Below, piece after piece: positions 7,410-14,938 of a DNA stretch of 26,067 nt (within the stretch, counting starts at the first letter, position 1; each line of letters begins with the position of its first letter). A program made the position numbers and the translations under genes. The notes under the pieces are model-generated. The model saw only the letters and a program-made list of their open reading frames with translations. It had not been told where the DNA came from and searched no databases. The DNA lies in contig JAJZFQ010000184.1 of NCBI GenBank assembly GCA_021805275.1, positions 1 through 26,067 on the forward strand. The letters are read 5' to 3'. Source of the DNA: Pseudomonadota bacterium (lineage in GTDB: Bacteria > Pseudomonadota > Gammaproteobacteria > Steroidobacterales > Steroidobacteraceae).

Positions 7410-8570
7410 ATGCTCCATGATCCTGGGGACGCAAGTGCGAGCATCCAGCGCCTCGACTGGACGCCGGCGATGCTCGCGGTCGAGTGGTCTGACGGGCGGC
7501 GCTCGGAGTTCGCCAGCATCTGGCTGCGCGACAACCTATCAGCCGATCGCGATGCGTTCAGCGGCCAGCGGCTGATCGATGTCGCTGACCTGCCTCGCGC
7601 GCCTCGCATTCAACGCGCGGAACTGCGCGAAGGTATCCTCGCCATCGAGTGGGAAGGAGAACCCGCGCAGGCCCGCTTTACGACCCAGTGGCTTGTGCGC
7701 CAGGCAGCCGCGCTCGAGGGCTCGAGCGATCGCTGGCGCCCAGAGCTGTGGCGGGAGGGCGCCGCGCGCGACGCGATTCGTGACTTCGCGTGGACGACTC
7801 CGGGGACAATGGGAGCAGATCCGGCGGCGTTCGCCGACTGGCTGCGCCGATTGATCGTCGAGGGCATGGCGTTTCTCGCCGACGTGCCGCCGGAGCCCGG
7901 CACGATCGTTCCGGCGGTCTCGCCCATCGGTCAGGTCGCGGCAACGAACTACGGTCTCGTATTCGATGTCCGCTCGGTCGTTCAACCGGAGAATCTCGCC
8001 TACTCGGACCGCGGTCTGGGTCTGCACACCGACAATCCGTACCGCGAGCCGGTGCCGGGCTTTCAGGCACTGCACGTTCTGCTCGCCGCGCCGGACGGCG
8101 GCGAGAGCTTGTTCGCGGATGGTTTCGCGATCGCCGCGGCGCTGCGACAGGAGTCACCCGGGGATTTCGAGCAGCTGGCCGGTACCGCGGTGCCCTTCGT
8201 CTACCGCTCGCGCGACGCTCTGCTGGAAGCCCGACGGCCGCTGATCCAGCTGTCCTGCGCAGGGGAGGTGATCGCCGTGCACTACAACAGCCGCTCGATC
8301 GCGCCATTGCCGTTCACGGCCGCCGCGGCGGAGCGGTATTACGGCGCATACCGGCGCTTTGCCGAGATGCTGCGCGACCCCCGCTTCGCACTGCGGTTCA
8401 TGCTGCGCGCGGGCCATCTGGTCGTCTTCGATAACCAGCGCATTCTGCACGGCCGTACCGCATTCAGCTCGGCGCGCCATCCACGGCATCTGCAGGGCTG
8501 TTACCTCACGCGCGATAGTGTCCGCAGTCGCGCCGCGCTGCTCCTCGCCGCGTCGAACGGTGGCGCATGA
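7410..8570 (+). CDS. tmpA: TmpA-like 2OG/Fe(II) oxygenase, 2-trimethylaminoethylphosphonate hydroxylase
   Basis: A 386-residue gamma-butyrobetaine-hydroxylase-type enzyme: a small N-terminal GBBH_N-like domain (about 12-100) and a TauD/CAS fold (about 125-370). The iron facial triad is H206-T-D208 in LGLHTDNPYREP and H347 in ILHGRTAF. The 2-oxoglutarate arginine is probably R359 in RHLQGCY. TmpA hydroxylates C1 of 2-trimethylaminoethylphosphonate. This is favoured over GBBH or trimethyllysine hydroxylase because the next gene, overlapping by four bases, is a PhnZ/TmpB-type HD oxygenase. The N-domain keeps WLRDN and GQR but lacks the Cys-x-Cys-x2-Cys zinc site common in this family. The ATG at 7410 has GGAG at 7397-7400. 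A longer frame from 7347 lacks such support. Substrate assignment is by family and context. Confidence 0.85.
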   Translation: MLHDPGDASASIQRLDWTPAMLAVEWSDGRRSEFASIWLRDNLSADRDAFSGQRLIDVADLPRAPRIQRAELREGILAIEWEGEPAQARFTTQWLVRQAAALEGSSDRWRPELWREGAARDAIRDFAWTTPGTMGADPAAFADWLRRLIVEGMAFLADVPPEPGTIVPAVSPIGQVAATNYGLVFDVRSVVQPENLAYSDRGLGLHTDNPYREPVPGFQALHVLLAAPDGGESLFADGFAIAAALRQESPGDFEQLAGTAVPFVYRSRDALLEARRPLIQLSCAGEVIAVHYNSRSIAPLPFTAAAAERYYGAYRRFAEMLRDPRFALRFMLRAGHLVVFDNQRILHGRTAFSSARHPRHLQGCYLTRDSVRSRAALLLAASNGGA

Positions 8571-9118
8571 GCGTGGTGGAGGAGGCGTTTGCGTATTACC
8601 GGCGGCGCGGAGCTGCCGCCTACTTCGGCGAGCCAGTCTCGATGACCGAGCATGGACTTCAGGCCGCCCACTTCGCGCAGCTCGCGGGTGCGAGTCCCGG
8701 TCTCATCGGGGCATCGCTGCTGCACGATATTGGCCATCTGATTGCCACCGTACCGGATGACATCGAGGACTGGACGGTCGATGCGCGCCACGAGGAAACG
8801 GGCGCAAGGTGGCTCGAGCCACGCTTCGGTGTCGGGGTGTCAGAGCCGGTACGGCTCCACGTCCCCGCAAAACGCTATCTCTGCGCCGTCGATGGAGAGT
8901 ACCTGGCGCGCCTCAGTCCCGCATCGGTCAGGACCTTGAAGCTGCAGGGTGGACCGATGTCACCGGTGGAGATCTCCCGGTTCGAGGCGGAGCCGTTTCA
9001 CCGCGAAGCGGTCCTGCTGCGCCGCAGTGACGATCAAGGCAAGATCTGCGCTCTGGCCACGCGATCACTCGAAGACTACCGTGGACTGCTTGAATCGCTT
9101 GTGCTCGGCGGTGATTGA
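8567..9118 (+). CDS. tmpB: TmpB/PhnZ-like HD-domain mixed-valence diiron oxygenase
   Basis: A 183-residue protein matching the PhnZ/TmpB branch of HD-domain oxygenases, which cleave the C-P bond of 1-hydroxyphosphonates with O2. Diiron ligands visible in order: H29, H53-D54 in LLHDIGH, H75 in DARHEETG, H98 in VRLHVPAKRYL and an Asp at 155/156. K102 matches the phosphonate-binding lysine, and Y19 and E22 align with the PhnZ pair Tyr24/Glu27. The partner is a GBBH-type enzyme rather than a PhnY-type one, so the product is more likely glycine betaine plus phosphate (TmpB) than glycine plus phosphate (PhnZ). The ATGA overlap with tmpA implies translational coupling and joint action in the cytoplasm. 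The 1-hydroxy intermediate passes straight from TmpA to this enzyme. Confidence 0.87.
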   Translation: MSVVEEAFAYYRRRGAAAYFGEPVSMTEHGLQAAHFAQLAGASPGLIGASLLHDIGHLIATVPDDIEDWTVDARHEETGARWLEPRFGVGVSEPVRLHVPAKRYLCAVDGEYLARLSPASVRTLKLQGGPMSPVEISRFEAEPFHREAVLLRRSDDQGKICALATRSLEDYRGLLESLVLGGD

Positions 9119-9130
9119 GTCTAGGCGGAC

Positions 9131-9165
9131 GCGCGGCGCTGCGGGGCGGCTGGTGGCCGCCGCGC
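9131..9165 (+). terminator. GC-rich hairpin after tmpB
   Basis: GGCGGC (9145-9150) and GCCGCC (9156-9161) form a tight hairpin with a 5-base loop. Alternatively GCGCGGCG (9131-9138) pairs with CGCCGCGC (9158-9165). It begins 12 bases after the tmpB stop and before the GNAT start, so it is a candidate terminator or mRNA-stabilising structure. No T-tract follows, so Rho-independent function is uncertain. Confidence 0.35.
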
Positions 9166-9214
9166 ACGCCTCTTGCATACTCGCAGCATCGAGGGACACG
9201 GGGGTTGGCCACAG

Positions 9215-9679
9215 ATGATCGAGCGGTTCCTCGTCAGGTCCATTCGCCGAGCGGATTACGCGCGATGGCGTCCGCTCTGGGACGGGTATAACGCGTTCTA
9301 CGGCCGAAGCGGCCCAACGGCTCTCGCCGAGGCCATTACCGCCGCAACGTGGGAGCGATTCTTTCGCCCGACCGAGCCGGTCTATGCGCTGGTGGCTGAA
9401 CAGGCCGGCGAGACCGTCGGGCTCGCACACTACCTTTTTCACCGCAGCACCACCCGGTCCGACGATGTCTGCTATCTGCAGGATCTGTACACCGTCGAGC
9501 GCCTGCGCGGACTCGGCGTCGGACGCCGGCTGATCGAGGGCGTCTATGCGGCGGCCCGCACCGCTGGATGCGGCCGAGTTTACTGGCAGACGCAGGCCGC
9601 CAACCGCACCGCCCGGGCGCTCTACGACAAGATTGCGGAACACCGCGGATTCATCGTCTACACGCACGAGCTCGAGTGA
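9215..9679 (+). CDS. GNAT family N-acetyltransferase
   Basis: A 154-residue single-domain GNAT. The acetyl-CoA signature is RLRGLGVGRRLIEGV (motif A) after YLQDLYTVE, followed by YWQTQAANRTARALYDK and the typical ending GFIVYTHEL. These features mark a common group of small proteobacterial GNATs with R-x-a-D-x-x-x-W near the N-terminus, acting on unidentified amines. The ATG at 9215 is preferred; an upstream TTG at 9173 would add 14 residues unlike the family. It follows tmpB by 96 bases on the same strand, so it might be co-transcribed. It is not obviously PhnO (aminoalkylphosphonate acetyltransferase), and a quaternary trimethylammonium substrate could not be N-acetylated, so a role in the phosphonate route is not assumed. 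Confidence 0.85.
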   Translation: MIERFLVRSIRRADYARWRPLWDGYNAFYGRSGPTALAEAITAATWERFFRPTEPVYALVAEQAGETVGLAHYLFHRSTTRSDDVCYLQDLYTVERLRGLGVGRRLIEGVYAAARTAGCGRVYWQTQAANRTARALYDKIAEHRGFIVYTHELE

Positions 9680-9775
9680 GCACGCGGCGGTGCTCTGGGC
9701 CGATCGCCTGGCCCGGGCCACAGTCATGATGCAGGCGGATCATGTCACCACGGATCGACTCAGGCAGGCGCCCGG

Positions 9776-10216
9776 TCAGGGGCGTGGCGGAGCGCTCTTC
9801 GTGGCCGGCAAGTGCGGCGCCCCTCGATGAAGCGCTGCCATGAAACCGGCGGCGTCCCGTGGCGAGATGAGCAGGACCTGTCCGGCGCCCCAGGTGATCT
9901 CGAGCCGCTCCATCGATAGTGCCGGCCCGGAGCGCACGCTGTGCGCTGCGCGAACGGCGGAGATGCTCTGCAGCGGGATGCGCCAGGCAAAGGGCCCGCA
10001 GTGCGTGACCAGTAGCTCCTCGGTGATCTCGTAGTACGTCGCGAGTACGATCCACACGACCATCGCGGCCACTACGGCCGCCGCGATCGCCAGTGCCAGC
10101 GGCACGCCTGCGCCCCGGTGCGCGGTGGTGCCGATGGCGACGGCCGCGACGCATGGCGCGGCAATTCCGGCAACCGCGAGCTTCGGATCGATCCGCGAAC
10201 GGAACCTGACCGCCAT
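9776..10216 (-). CDS. Membrane-anchored bacterial PH-domain protein (bPH_4/DUF1200-like)
   Basis: A 146-residue protein with two N-terminal membrane helices (about 14-30 and 37-58) followed by a small PH-like beta domain: YYEITEELLV, CGPFAWRIPLQSISAV, and the characteristic S-M-E-R-L-E-I, then LLISPRDAAGFMAAL. This order matches the bPH_4 family, which includes the sublancin immunity protein SunI. Most members have no known function and probably act at the cytoplasmic face of the membrane. The start at 10216 opens with a short basic segment before the first helix. It is convergent with the GNAT gene and divergent from the PAP2 phosphatase gene, with 157 bases between starts, so it looks monocistronic. 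Confidence 0.75.
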   Translation of the reverse strand: MAVRFRSRIDPKLAVAGIAAPCVAAVAIGTTAHRGAGVPLALAIAAAVVAAMVVWIVLATYYEITEELLVTHCGPFAWRIPLQSISAVRAAHSVRSGPALSMERLEITWGAGQVLLISPRDAAGFMAALHRGAPHLPATKSAPPRP

Positions 10217-10373
10217 GCGCGAGCCTTATACCACTGTCGGTGCCGAGCGGCGCGCCGCGCGTGCGCCAGAGTCCCAAGGGAACCCGGGTGCCGCCGCGCG
10301 GCCATGCGATTCTCCCGCCCGGCTCGCCGCGCGCAGGTCGAGGTGCTACCGTGGCCGTGGAGGTATCGAAAAC

Positions 10374-11006
10374 GTGAAACGCTTTTCCTGGGCCCTGGAG
10401 ATCTGGCTGGTACTGCTCGTGGCGTGCGCGGCGCTCGCGCTGCTGTCCTTCGTGAAGCTGGATGTGCCGCTGGCAGCGATCGTGTGGAGATTCCGCCATG
10501 TCCTGCGTCCATTGAACAAGCCCATGGGCGCGCCCGTCATCTTGAGCATCGAGGCGCTCGTTGCCATCGCGCTCATCCTGGCGCGGCTGGTACGCGGGCA
10601 TCTGTCGCTGCTTGCCGAAACCGTCGCGCTCGCCTGCCTGGCCTCGATCTGCGCCTACAGCATCAACAGCCACGTTCTCAAGCCGTTTTTCGGCGTGCCG
10701 AATCCGTCGGCGGTGCTGCGCGGCGTGCACCACGCGTTTCGTTTCGGGAAAGGATCCGGCCAGAGCAGTTTTCCCTCCGGCCACATGGTGCTCGCCGGTG
10801 CACTGGCCGGGGTGTTCATGCGGGTCTACCGCGTCAGCATCTGGCCGCTGAGCGCGCTGCTGCTGCTCGCCGCGGTGCTGCTCATCGTGGGCGATTGGCA
10901 TTTTCTGAGCGATATCATCGCCGGAACGTTCATTGGCCTCTCGGCAGGGATCCTCGCCGGACACGGCTGGGCCGTACACAAGAATCTCGCGCCGTCGGCG
11001 GACTGA
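10374..11006 (+). CDS. PAP2-superfamily membrane phosphatase
   Basis: A 210-residue integral membrane protein with about six helices. The PAP2 catalytic signatures are partly kept: K103 begins the C1 region (LKPFFGVPNP), SSFPSGH (131-137) is an intact C2, and H176 with D180 in WHFLSDIIAG form C3, giving the nucleophile and acid/base histidines. The arginine of K-x6-R-P is Asn here, and the C3 arginine is replaced as well. Family members dephosphorylate undecaprenyl diphosphate, phosphatidic acid or lipid A. The substrate is undetermined. The GTG at 10374 is chosen because GGAGG (10359-10363) precedes it by 10 bases and the N-terminus is then a short basic segment before helix 1. The frame is open further upstream but unsupported. 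Confidence 0.87.
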   Translation: MKRFSWALEIWLVLLVACAALALLSFVKLDVPLAAIVWRFRHVLRPLNKPMGAPVILSIEALVAIALILARLVRGHLSLLAETVALACLASICAYSINSHVLKPFFGVPNPSAVLRGVHHAFRFGKGSGQSSFPSGHMVLAGALAGVFMRVYRVSIWPLSALLLLAAVLLIVGDWHFLSDIIAGTFIGLSAGILAGHGWAVHKNLAPSAD

Positions 11007-11276
11007 GCCGCCGGTGCTGCGTACCCGGAAAGCGTGCGCAAGAGCGGCCGGCCGAGCGGCGTGCCTCGAGTCATGACACCGCACCGCAGGCCGAGCCGAT
11101 TGATTCACCGGTGCGCCGCGCGCATAGTGCGCCGAAGGCCAGCGGACCGAGAATGCGGTACGGCGCGGCGGTATGCTGCGGGGGACAGGGACCGGCTGAG
11201 CAGTGAAGTCGGTTGTTCGACCGATCCCGGCTCCTGCTGCTGCGGCGGCGCCAATCGCGCACGAGGCGTGGGTTGA

Positions 11277-12062
11277 ATGAACGGTTCTGCTTGGCTACAG
11301 TCCAACGTGAGCGGCGCGGTGAGCCCGGCAGCCTCGTCGCGTGTTCCCGACAGTCATCCGGAGCAGGCCATGGATATCGCGCGATCCCAGCATTCAGCCG
11401 AGCGGCCACTGCTTCATCTAGGCGCCCGGGTTCGCGCCGCGGGACGACTGCGCATCCCGCTCTTGAAGTCCTCCGCCGATGCGCTCACGTTCCTGCGGGC
11501 CGGACTGCGTGACCCGCGGCGCGTCGGTGCGGTCGCACCCTCGGGGCGGGCACTCGCTCGGCTGATGACCTCGGAAATCGCCGGTACCGGCGGACCGGTC
11601 ATCGAGCTGGGTGCCGGCACCGGAGTGTTCACGCGCGCGCTGCTCGACCGGGGTGTTCCGGAGCGCCAGCTGGTCCTCATCGAGGCGCATCCGCAGTTCG
11701 CTCGCCTGCTGCAGAGCCGCTTCCCGGCGGCCCGGGTGCTCGCCATGGAAGCCGGGCACCTGAATCACTTGGACCCATTCGAAGGACGCGTGGCGGCCTC
11801 GGTGGTCAGCGGCCTGCCGCTGTTGTCGATGCCGCGCCGCGAGATCATGCGCATTCTGCACGGCTCGTTCCAATGCCTGGGCAGCAACGGTGCCTTTTAT
11901 CAATTCACCTATGGACCGTTGTGTCCGGTCCCGCGCGCGATCCTCAGGCGGCTTGGCCTGCGTGCCAAGCGCATCGGCTGGGTCGCGAGCAACCTGCCGC
12001 CGGCATCGGTCTTTCGCATCGAGCGTGCTCACCGGCCGTCGGTGCGGGCGCGGCGCACCTGA
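11277..12062 (+). CDS. PmtA-like phospholipid N-methyltransferase family protein
   Basis: A class I SAM-dependent methyltransferase of up to 261 residues. The segment FLRAGLRDPRRVGAVAPSGRALARLM (72-97) followed by VIELGAGTGVFTRAL (108-122, motif I) is the signature of the PmtA/COG3963 group, which includes phosphatidylethanolamine N-methyltransferases and many relatives once annotated as rRNA adenine methylases. ASVVSGLPLLSMP and a proline-rich FYQFTYGPLCPVP fit motif IV and the substrate region. The first ATG has GAGG 10 bases upstream. An internal ATG at 11370 has a better-spaced GGAG and gives 230 residues, closer to the family length, so it may be the true start. It lies downstream of the PAP2 gene (270-base gap), so both may act on membrane lipids, but a shared transcript is unproven. 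Confidence 0.85.
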   Translation: MNGSAWLQSNVSGAVSPAASSRVPDSHPEQAMDIARSQHSAERPLLHLGARVRAAGRLRIPLLKSSADALTFLRAGLRDPRRVGAVAPSGRALARLMTSEIAGTGGPVIELGAGTGVFTRALLDRGVPERQLVLIEAHPQFARLLQSRFPAARVLAMEAGHLNHLDPFEGRVAASVVSGLPLLSMPRREIMRILHGSFQCLGSNGAFYQFTYGPLCPVPRAILRRLGLRAKRIGWVASNLPPASVFRIERAHRPSVRARRT

Positions 12063-12083
12063 CCGTTCCGGCGGCCGCGACAC

Positions 12084-13148
12084 TCAGTGGTCGTGGCGGT
12101 GGTGGATGTCCGGGAAGTGCGGGTGCGCGTGCGTCAGCGGCTCGTGCGTGTGCTCATGCTCGTGAGGCTCGCGCCCATCCCACTTGAAATCATGATCATG
12201 CCGGTGATGCGAATCATGGCGATGACTGTGCGCGTGCCGCAGGGGCGGATGCGTGTGGGGGTGGGCGTGCGTCTCGGTCAGATGTAGCCAGACGCCGAGG
12301 CCCATCAGCGCCGCAGCGAGCAGCAGCGGCAATTGCGGGGCCTGGCGGAACACCAGCAGTGAGACGAGCGCACCGATGAACGGCGCCGTGGAGAAGTACG
12401 CGCCGGTCCGGGCCGCACCGAGGTGTCGCAGTGCCAACACGAACAGCGACAGGCTCATCCCGTAACCCAGCAAGCCGAGCACGCCGGCGGCCGCCACCTG
12501 TCCCGGCGCAGGCCAGGGCAGGCCGAAATACGCCCCCATCCCTAGATTGACGGCACCGGCGATGAGGCCCTTCAGCGCGGCGATGATCTTCGGGTCGCCG
12601 CTCGAGACGTTGCGCGTCAGGTTGTTGTCGATTGCCCAGCAGGCACAGGCGCCGGCGATCCACGCGGCACCGCCGCCCAGGGCGAGCCGCGCCGGCCAGG
12701 CAAGCACCGCCCCGCCGAGCACGATCGCGCACAAGCCGAACAGGACCCGGCGATCGAAGTTCTCGCGAAACACGAACCAGGCGAGCAGCGCGGTGAACAC
12801 CGTCTCGAGATTCAGCAGCAGCGATGCGCTCGCCGCCGGAACCTGCCGCAGTCCGCTCATCAGCAGGACCGGCGCGAGGACGCCTCCGGCGAGAATCGCC
12901 CCGGCGAGCCAGCCCAGCGTGCCGGCGCTCCAGGGGCTGCGCGTGAGCTCGCGCGGCCGCAGCGCGATCCAGACGGTCAGGCCGATCCCGCTGCCGGCAT
13001 AGAGCAGTCCCGCCAGTGTCATCGGCGCGGTATCGCTCAACAGGAGCTTCGCGAACGGTGTACTGACCCCGAACAGCAGCGCCGCGAGCAGCGCCGCGGC
13101 GATGCCGCGCTTCGAGTCCCCGTCCGGCGTCGCAGCGGGCGTTTGCAT
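12084..13148 (-). CDS. EamA/DMT family transporter with histidine-rich C-terminal tail
   Basis: A 354-residue protein with a ten-helix core (about 14-290) made of two EamA repeats. AALLFGVSTPFAKLLL opens the first and GLLGYGMSLSLFVLALRHLGAARTG sits in the second, each followed by the usual late helix with a conserved Asn/Glu (LNLETVFTALLAW). Residues 292-354 are a hydrophilic tail holding 23 His in 63 residues, in HAHPH/HEHTH-like repeats ending IHHRHDH. EamA proteins export amino acids, nucleotides or other metabolites. His-rich tails normally bind Ni, Co, Zn or Cu, so a metal-linked substrate or metal sensing is plausible but unproven. It is convergent with the methyltransferase (21-base gap). 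On the minus strand TATACT (13162-13157) lies only 8 bases before the ATG. Confidence 0.9.
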   Translation of the reverse strand: MQTPAATPDGDSKRGIAAALLAALLFGVSTPFAKLLLSDTAPMTLAGLLYAGSGIGLTVWIALRPRELTRSPWSAGTLGWLAGAILAGGVLAPVLLMSGLRQVPAASASLLLNLETVFTALLAWFVFRENFDRRVLFGLCAIVLGGAVLAWPARLALGGGAAWIAGACACWAIDNNLTRNVSSGDPKIIAALKGLIAGAVNLGMGAYFGLPWPAPGQVAAAGVLGLLGYGMSLSLFVLALRHLGAARTGAYFSTAPFIGALVSLLVFRQAPQLPLLLAAALMGLGVWLHLTETHAHPHTHPPLRHAHSHRHDSHHRHDHDFKWDGREPHEHEHTHEPLTHAHPHFPDIHHRHDH

Positions 13149-13162
13149 GGCGACGGAGTATA

Positions 13163-13194
13163 GCGGCGGGGACGCGCCAGCGCGTCCCCGCCGC
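13163..13194 (-). terminator. 15-bp perfect GC-rich hairpin after the S10 peptidase gene
   Basis: GCGGCGGGGACGCGC (13163-13177) and its exact complement (13180-13194) are separated by only two bases. The structure begins 6 bases beyond the peptidase stop in the direction of transcription, so it probably terminates that transcript or protects its 3' end. The trailing sequence is TATACT rather than a T-run. It also forms the immediate upstream region of the DMT transporter gene. Confidence 0.6.
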
Positions 13195-13200
13195 CCGCTC

Positions 13201-14778
13201 TCATTCGGTCTGACGGATGAACTGCGCGATGTTCGCGTGCAGGTGCGCCAGGCCCTGCGGGCGCACGTAGATCATGTGGCCGGTGTGGTAGAAGCGGAAC
13301 TCGACGTTGTTCTGCAGCGCCGGTTGCATGGGCAGCTGGCGCATCTGGTACACGGCCGCGTAGTAGGGCGTTGCCAGATCGAAGTACCCGGCATTAACGA
13401 GCACCTTCAGGTCCGGATCGAGCGTCATGGTCGTGGCGAGATCCGGCAGCACGTTCGCCGTGATGGGTCCGGCGCCGCTCGAGCCCGGCTGGACGTGTTG
13501 CCACTTCCAGTCGTTGCCCACGGTTCCTGAGAGAAACACGTAGCGGTGCCCGGCGCCGAAGTGCAGAGTGTCGCGCAGGTACTGGTTCGCCGCGGCGACA
13601 TAGGCCGAGCCGATGCCGGAGATCAGCGGGTCGTACTCGGCGTATTCGGCCAGCGGGTCGAGCGTCGGTCCGGAGAAGCGCGCATCCAGCCGCCCGGTGG
13701 TCTTGCCCTCGGAGGCGAGCAGCTCCTGCTCGAACTGCGGGCCGGTCACGCGCAGGTCCGCCTTGAGCAGGTAGGATTCGGGCAGCCCGGTGTACTCGGC
13801 CATCTGCGCGGCGACCGCCTGCTCCTCCGCACTCGGCAGTGCGGCGCCCCGGTTGAGCGCCGCGAGGTACGGCCCCATCGCCCAGGACTGCACCTGATCG
13901 AGCCACGGATGCAGCTGGGCGGGGGCTTGCCTCAGGCGCTTGTGGTACCAGGCGACGGCGGCGTAGGTCGGCACAGCCAGCGCGTACGGCAGGTTGATGC
14001 CGGGGTTGGCGTTGGCGTAATCGATGCTCGTGTCGAAGTTGAGGATCGTGGATAGCAACACGACGCCGTTGAGATCGACGTTGTCGGCGGTCTCCAGGAT
14101 CCCTGCGACAACGGCTGAGCGGGTCGTGCCGTAGCTCTCGCCGATCAGGTATTTCGGGGAGTTCCAGCGGCCGTATTGCGACACGAACTGCGTGATGAAC
14201 TGGGCGAACGCGTTGCCGTCGGCATCAACTCCGTAGAACATCTTCGCCGTGCCGGCGCCGCCATTCGCCTTGTCGATGATGCGGCTGAACCCGGTGCCGA
14301 TCGCATCGACGAACACCAGGTCGCTGGCATCGAGCAGGCTGTAGTGGTTGCTGACCAGCTGGTACGGCGCCGGCGGGGTGTGCGCGTGGCTCTCGGTCAC
14401 GACGCGCATCGGGCCGAACGCCCCGATGTGCAGTGGTGCGGAGCAGCCGCCCGGCCCCCCGTTGTAAAGGAACGCGATCGGGCGGCGGCTGGGCTTGGCG
14501 CCGTTCTTGAAATAGGCGACGTAGAACATCTCGCCGGTGGGCTTGCCCGCCTTGTCCCGCAGGATCAGCGTTCCGGCCTTGGCCGTGTAGTGAATGGCGT
14601 GCCCGCCGACGGTGACGCTGCCCTGGGTGGTCACTGTGTGGGCGGTGGCCCAGAACTGCTCAGGATTGACGCGCTTCGCTGCGGGCGGTGCCGACGGCGC
14701 GGCGGCGAGCACGGTGCAGGGACACCATCCGGCGAGCAGCGCGGAAAGGATCAGTGCGCGAGGTGCGGACATGGGCAT
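13201..14778 (-). CDS. Exported serine carboxypeptidase, family S10
   Basis: A 525-residue protein with an N-terminal signal peptide (hydrophobic 8-26, cleavage likely near VLAAA). The alpha/beta-hydrolase core shows FLYNGGPGGCSA (103-114, oxyanion region), FVDAIGTGFSR (156-166), the nucleophile S215 in GESYG, D467 in NAGYFDLATPY and H501 in FYHTGHMIY, the full S10 triad. Bacterial S10 enzymes are periplasmic or secreted acid carboxypeptidases that trim C-terminal residues from peptides. Two ATGs lie six bases apart; the second (14772) has AAGAGA at better spacing. It is followed by a strong hairpin and preceded by a 160-base gap, so it appears monocistronic. Two cysteines in the signal region (19, 21) do not form a good lipobox. 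Confidence 0.92.
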   Translation of the reverse strand: MPMSAPRALILSALLAGWCPCTVLAAAPSAPPAAKRVNPEQFWATAHTVTTQGSVTVGGHAIHYTAKAGTLILRDKAGKPTGEMFYVAYFKNGAKPSRRPIAFLYNGGPGGCSAPLHIGAFGPMRVVTESHAHTPPAPYQLVSNHYSLLDASDLVFVDAIGTGFSRIIDKANGGAGTAKMFYGVDADGNAFAQFITQFVSQYGRWNSPKYLIGESYGTTRSAVVAGILETADNVDLNGVVLLSTILNFDTSIDYANANPGINLPYALAVPTYAAVAWYHKRLRQAPAQLHPWLDQVQSWAMGPYLAALNRGAALPSAEEQAVAAQMAEYTGLPESYLLKADLRVTGPQFEQELLASEGKTTGRLDARFSGPTLDPLAEYAEYDPLISGIGSAYVAAANQYLRDTLHFGAGHRYVFLSGTVGNDWKWQHVQPGSSGAGPITANVLPDLATTMTLDPDLKVLVNAGYFDLATPYYAAVYQMRQLPMQPALQNNVEFRFYHTGHMIYVRPQGLAHLHANIAQFIRQTE

Positions 14779-14938
14779 TCTCTTGTGCGGCTGAAGTGAC
14801 GGACGATGCGCATGCGGCTCGCAGCCTGCGGTCCTGGCGCGTACCCCCCTGGCGTGAGCCTAGCAACTCCTGGCGCCGGCGGCTGTCTGCTCGTCGAATT
14901 TCCGTCGCAGTGGTGGCCCGCCGCCGCCGCGTCAGTCT

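Noticed and set aside
5831..7420. A 529-codon open frame overlapping the MFS gene on the same strand
   Set aside because: It gives Arg/Pro/Ala-rich protein without motifs, while the other frame gives a clean 12-helix MFS transporter.
7410..9118. Reading the oxygenase pair as PhnY/PhnZ (2-aminoethylphosphonate route)
   Set aside because: The first enzyme has the GBBH-like N-terminal domain and about 386 residues, whereas PhnY is a shorter enzyme without that domain. It remains the main alternative.
9215..9679. Calling the GNAT PhnO (aminoalkylphosphonate acetyltransferase)
   Set aside because: The sequence fits a widespread general GNAT group, and a trimethylated nitrogen could not be acetylated.
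9651..11108. A long minus-strand open frame opposite the GNAT, PH and PAP2 genes
   Set aside because: High-GC shadow: low-complexity sequence covering several well-supported genes, with no ribosome-binding site.
12087..12287. A Val/Arg/Met-rich plus-strand frame opposite the His-rich tail
   Set aside because: It is the antisense of repeated CAC/CAT histidine codons and has no independent support.
14716..14722. Cysteines 19 and 21 in the S10 signal peptide as a lipoprotein site
   Set aside because: The residues before them (AGW-C, CP-C) do not fit a lipobox; an ordinary signal peptide is more likely.
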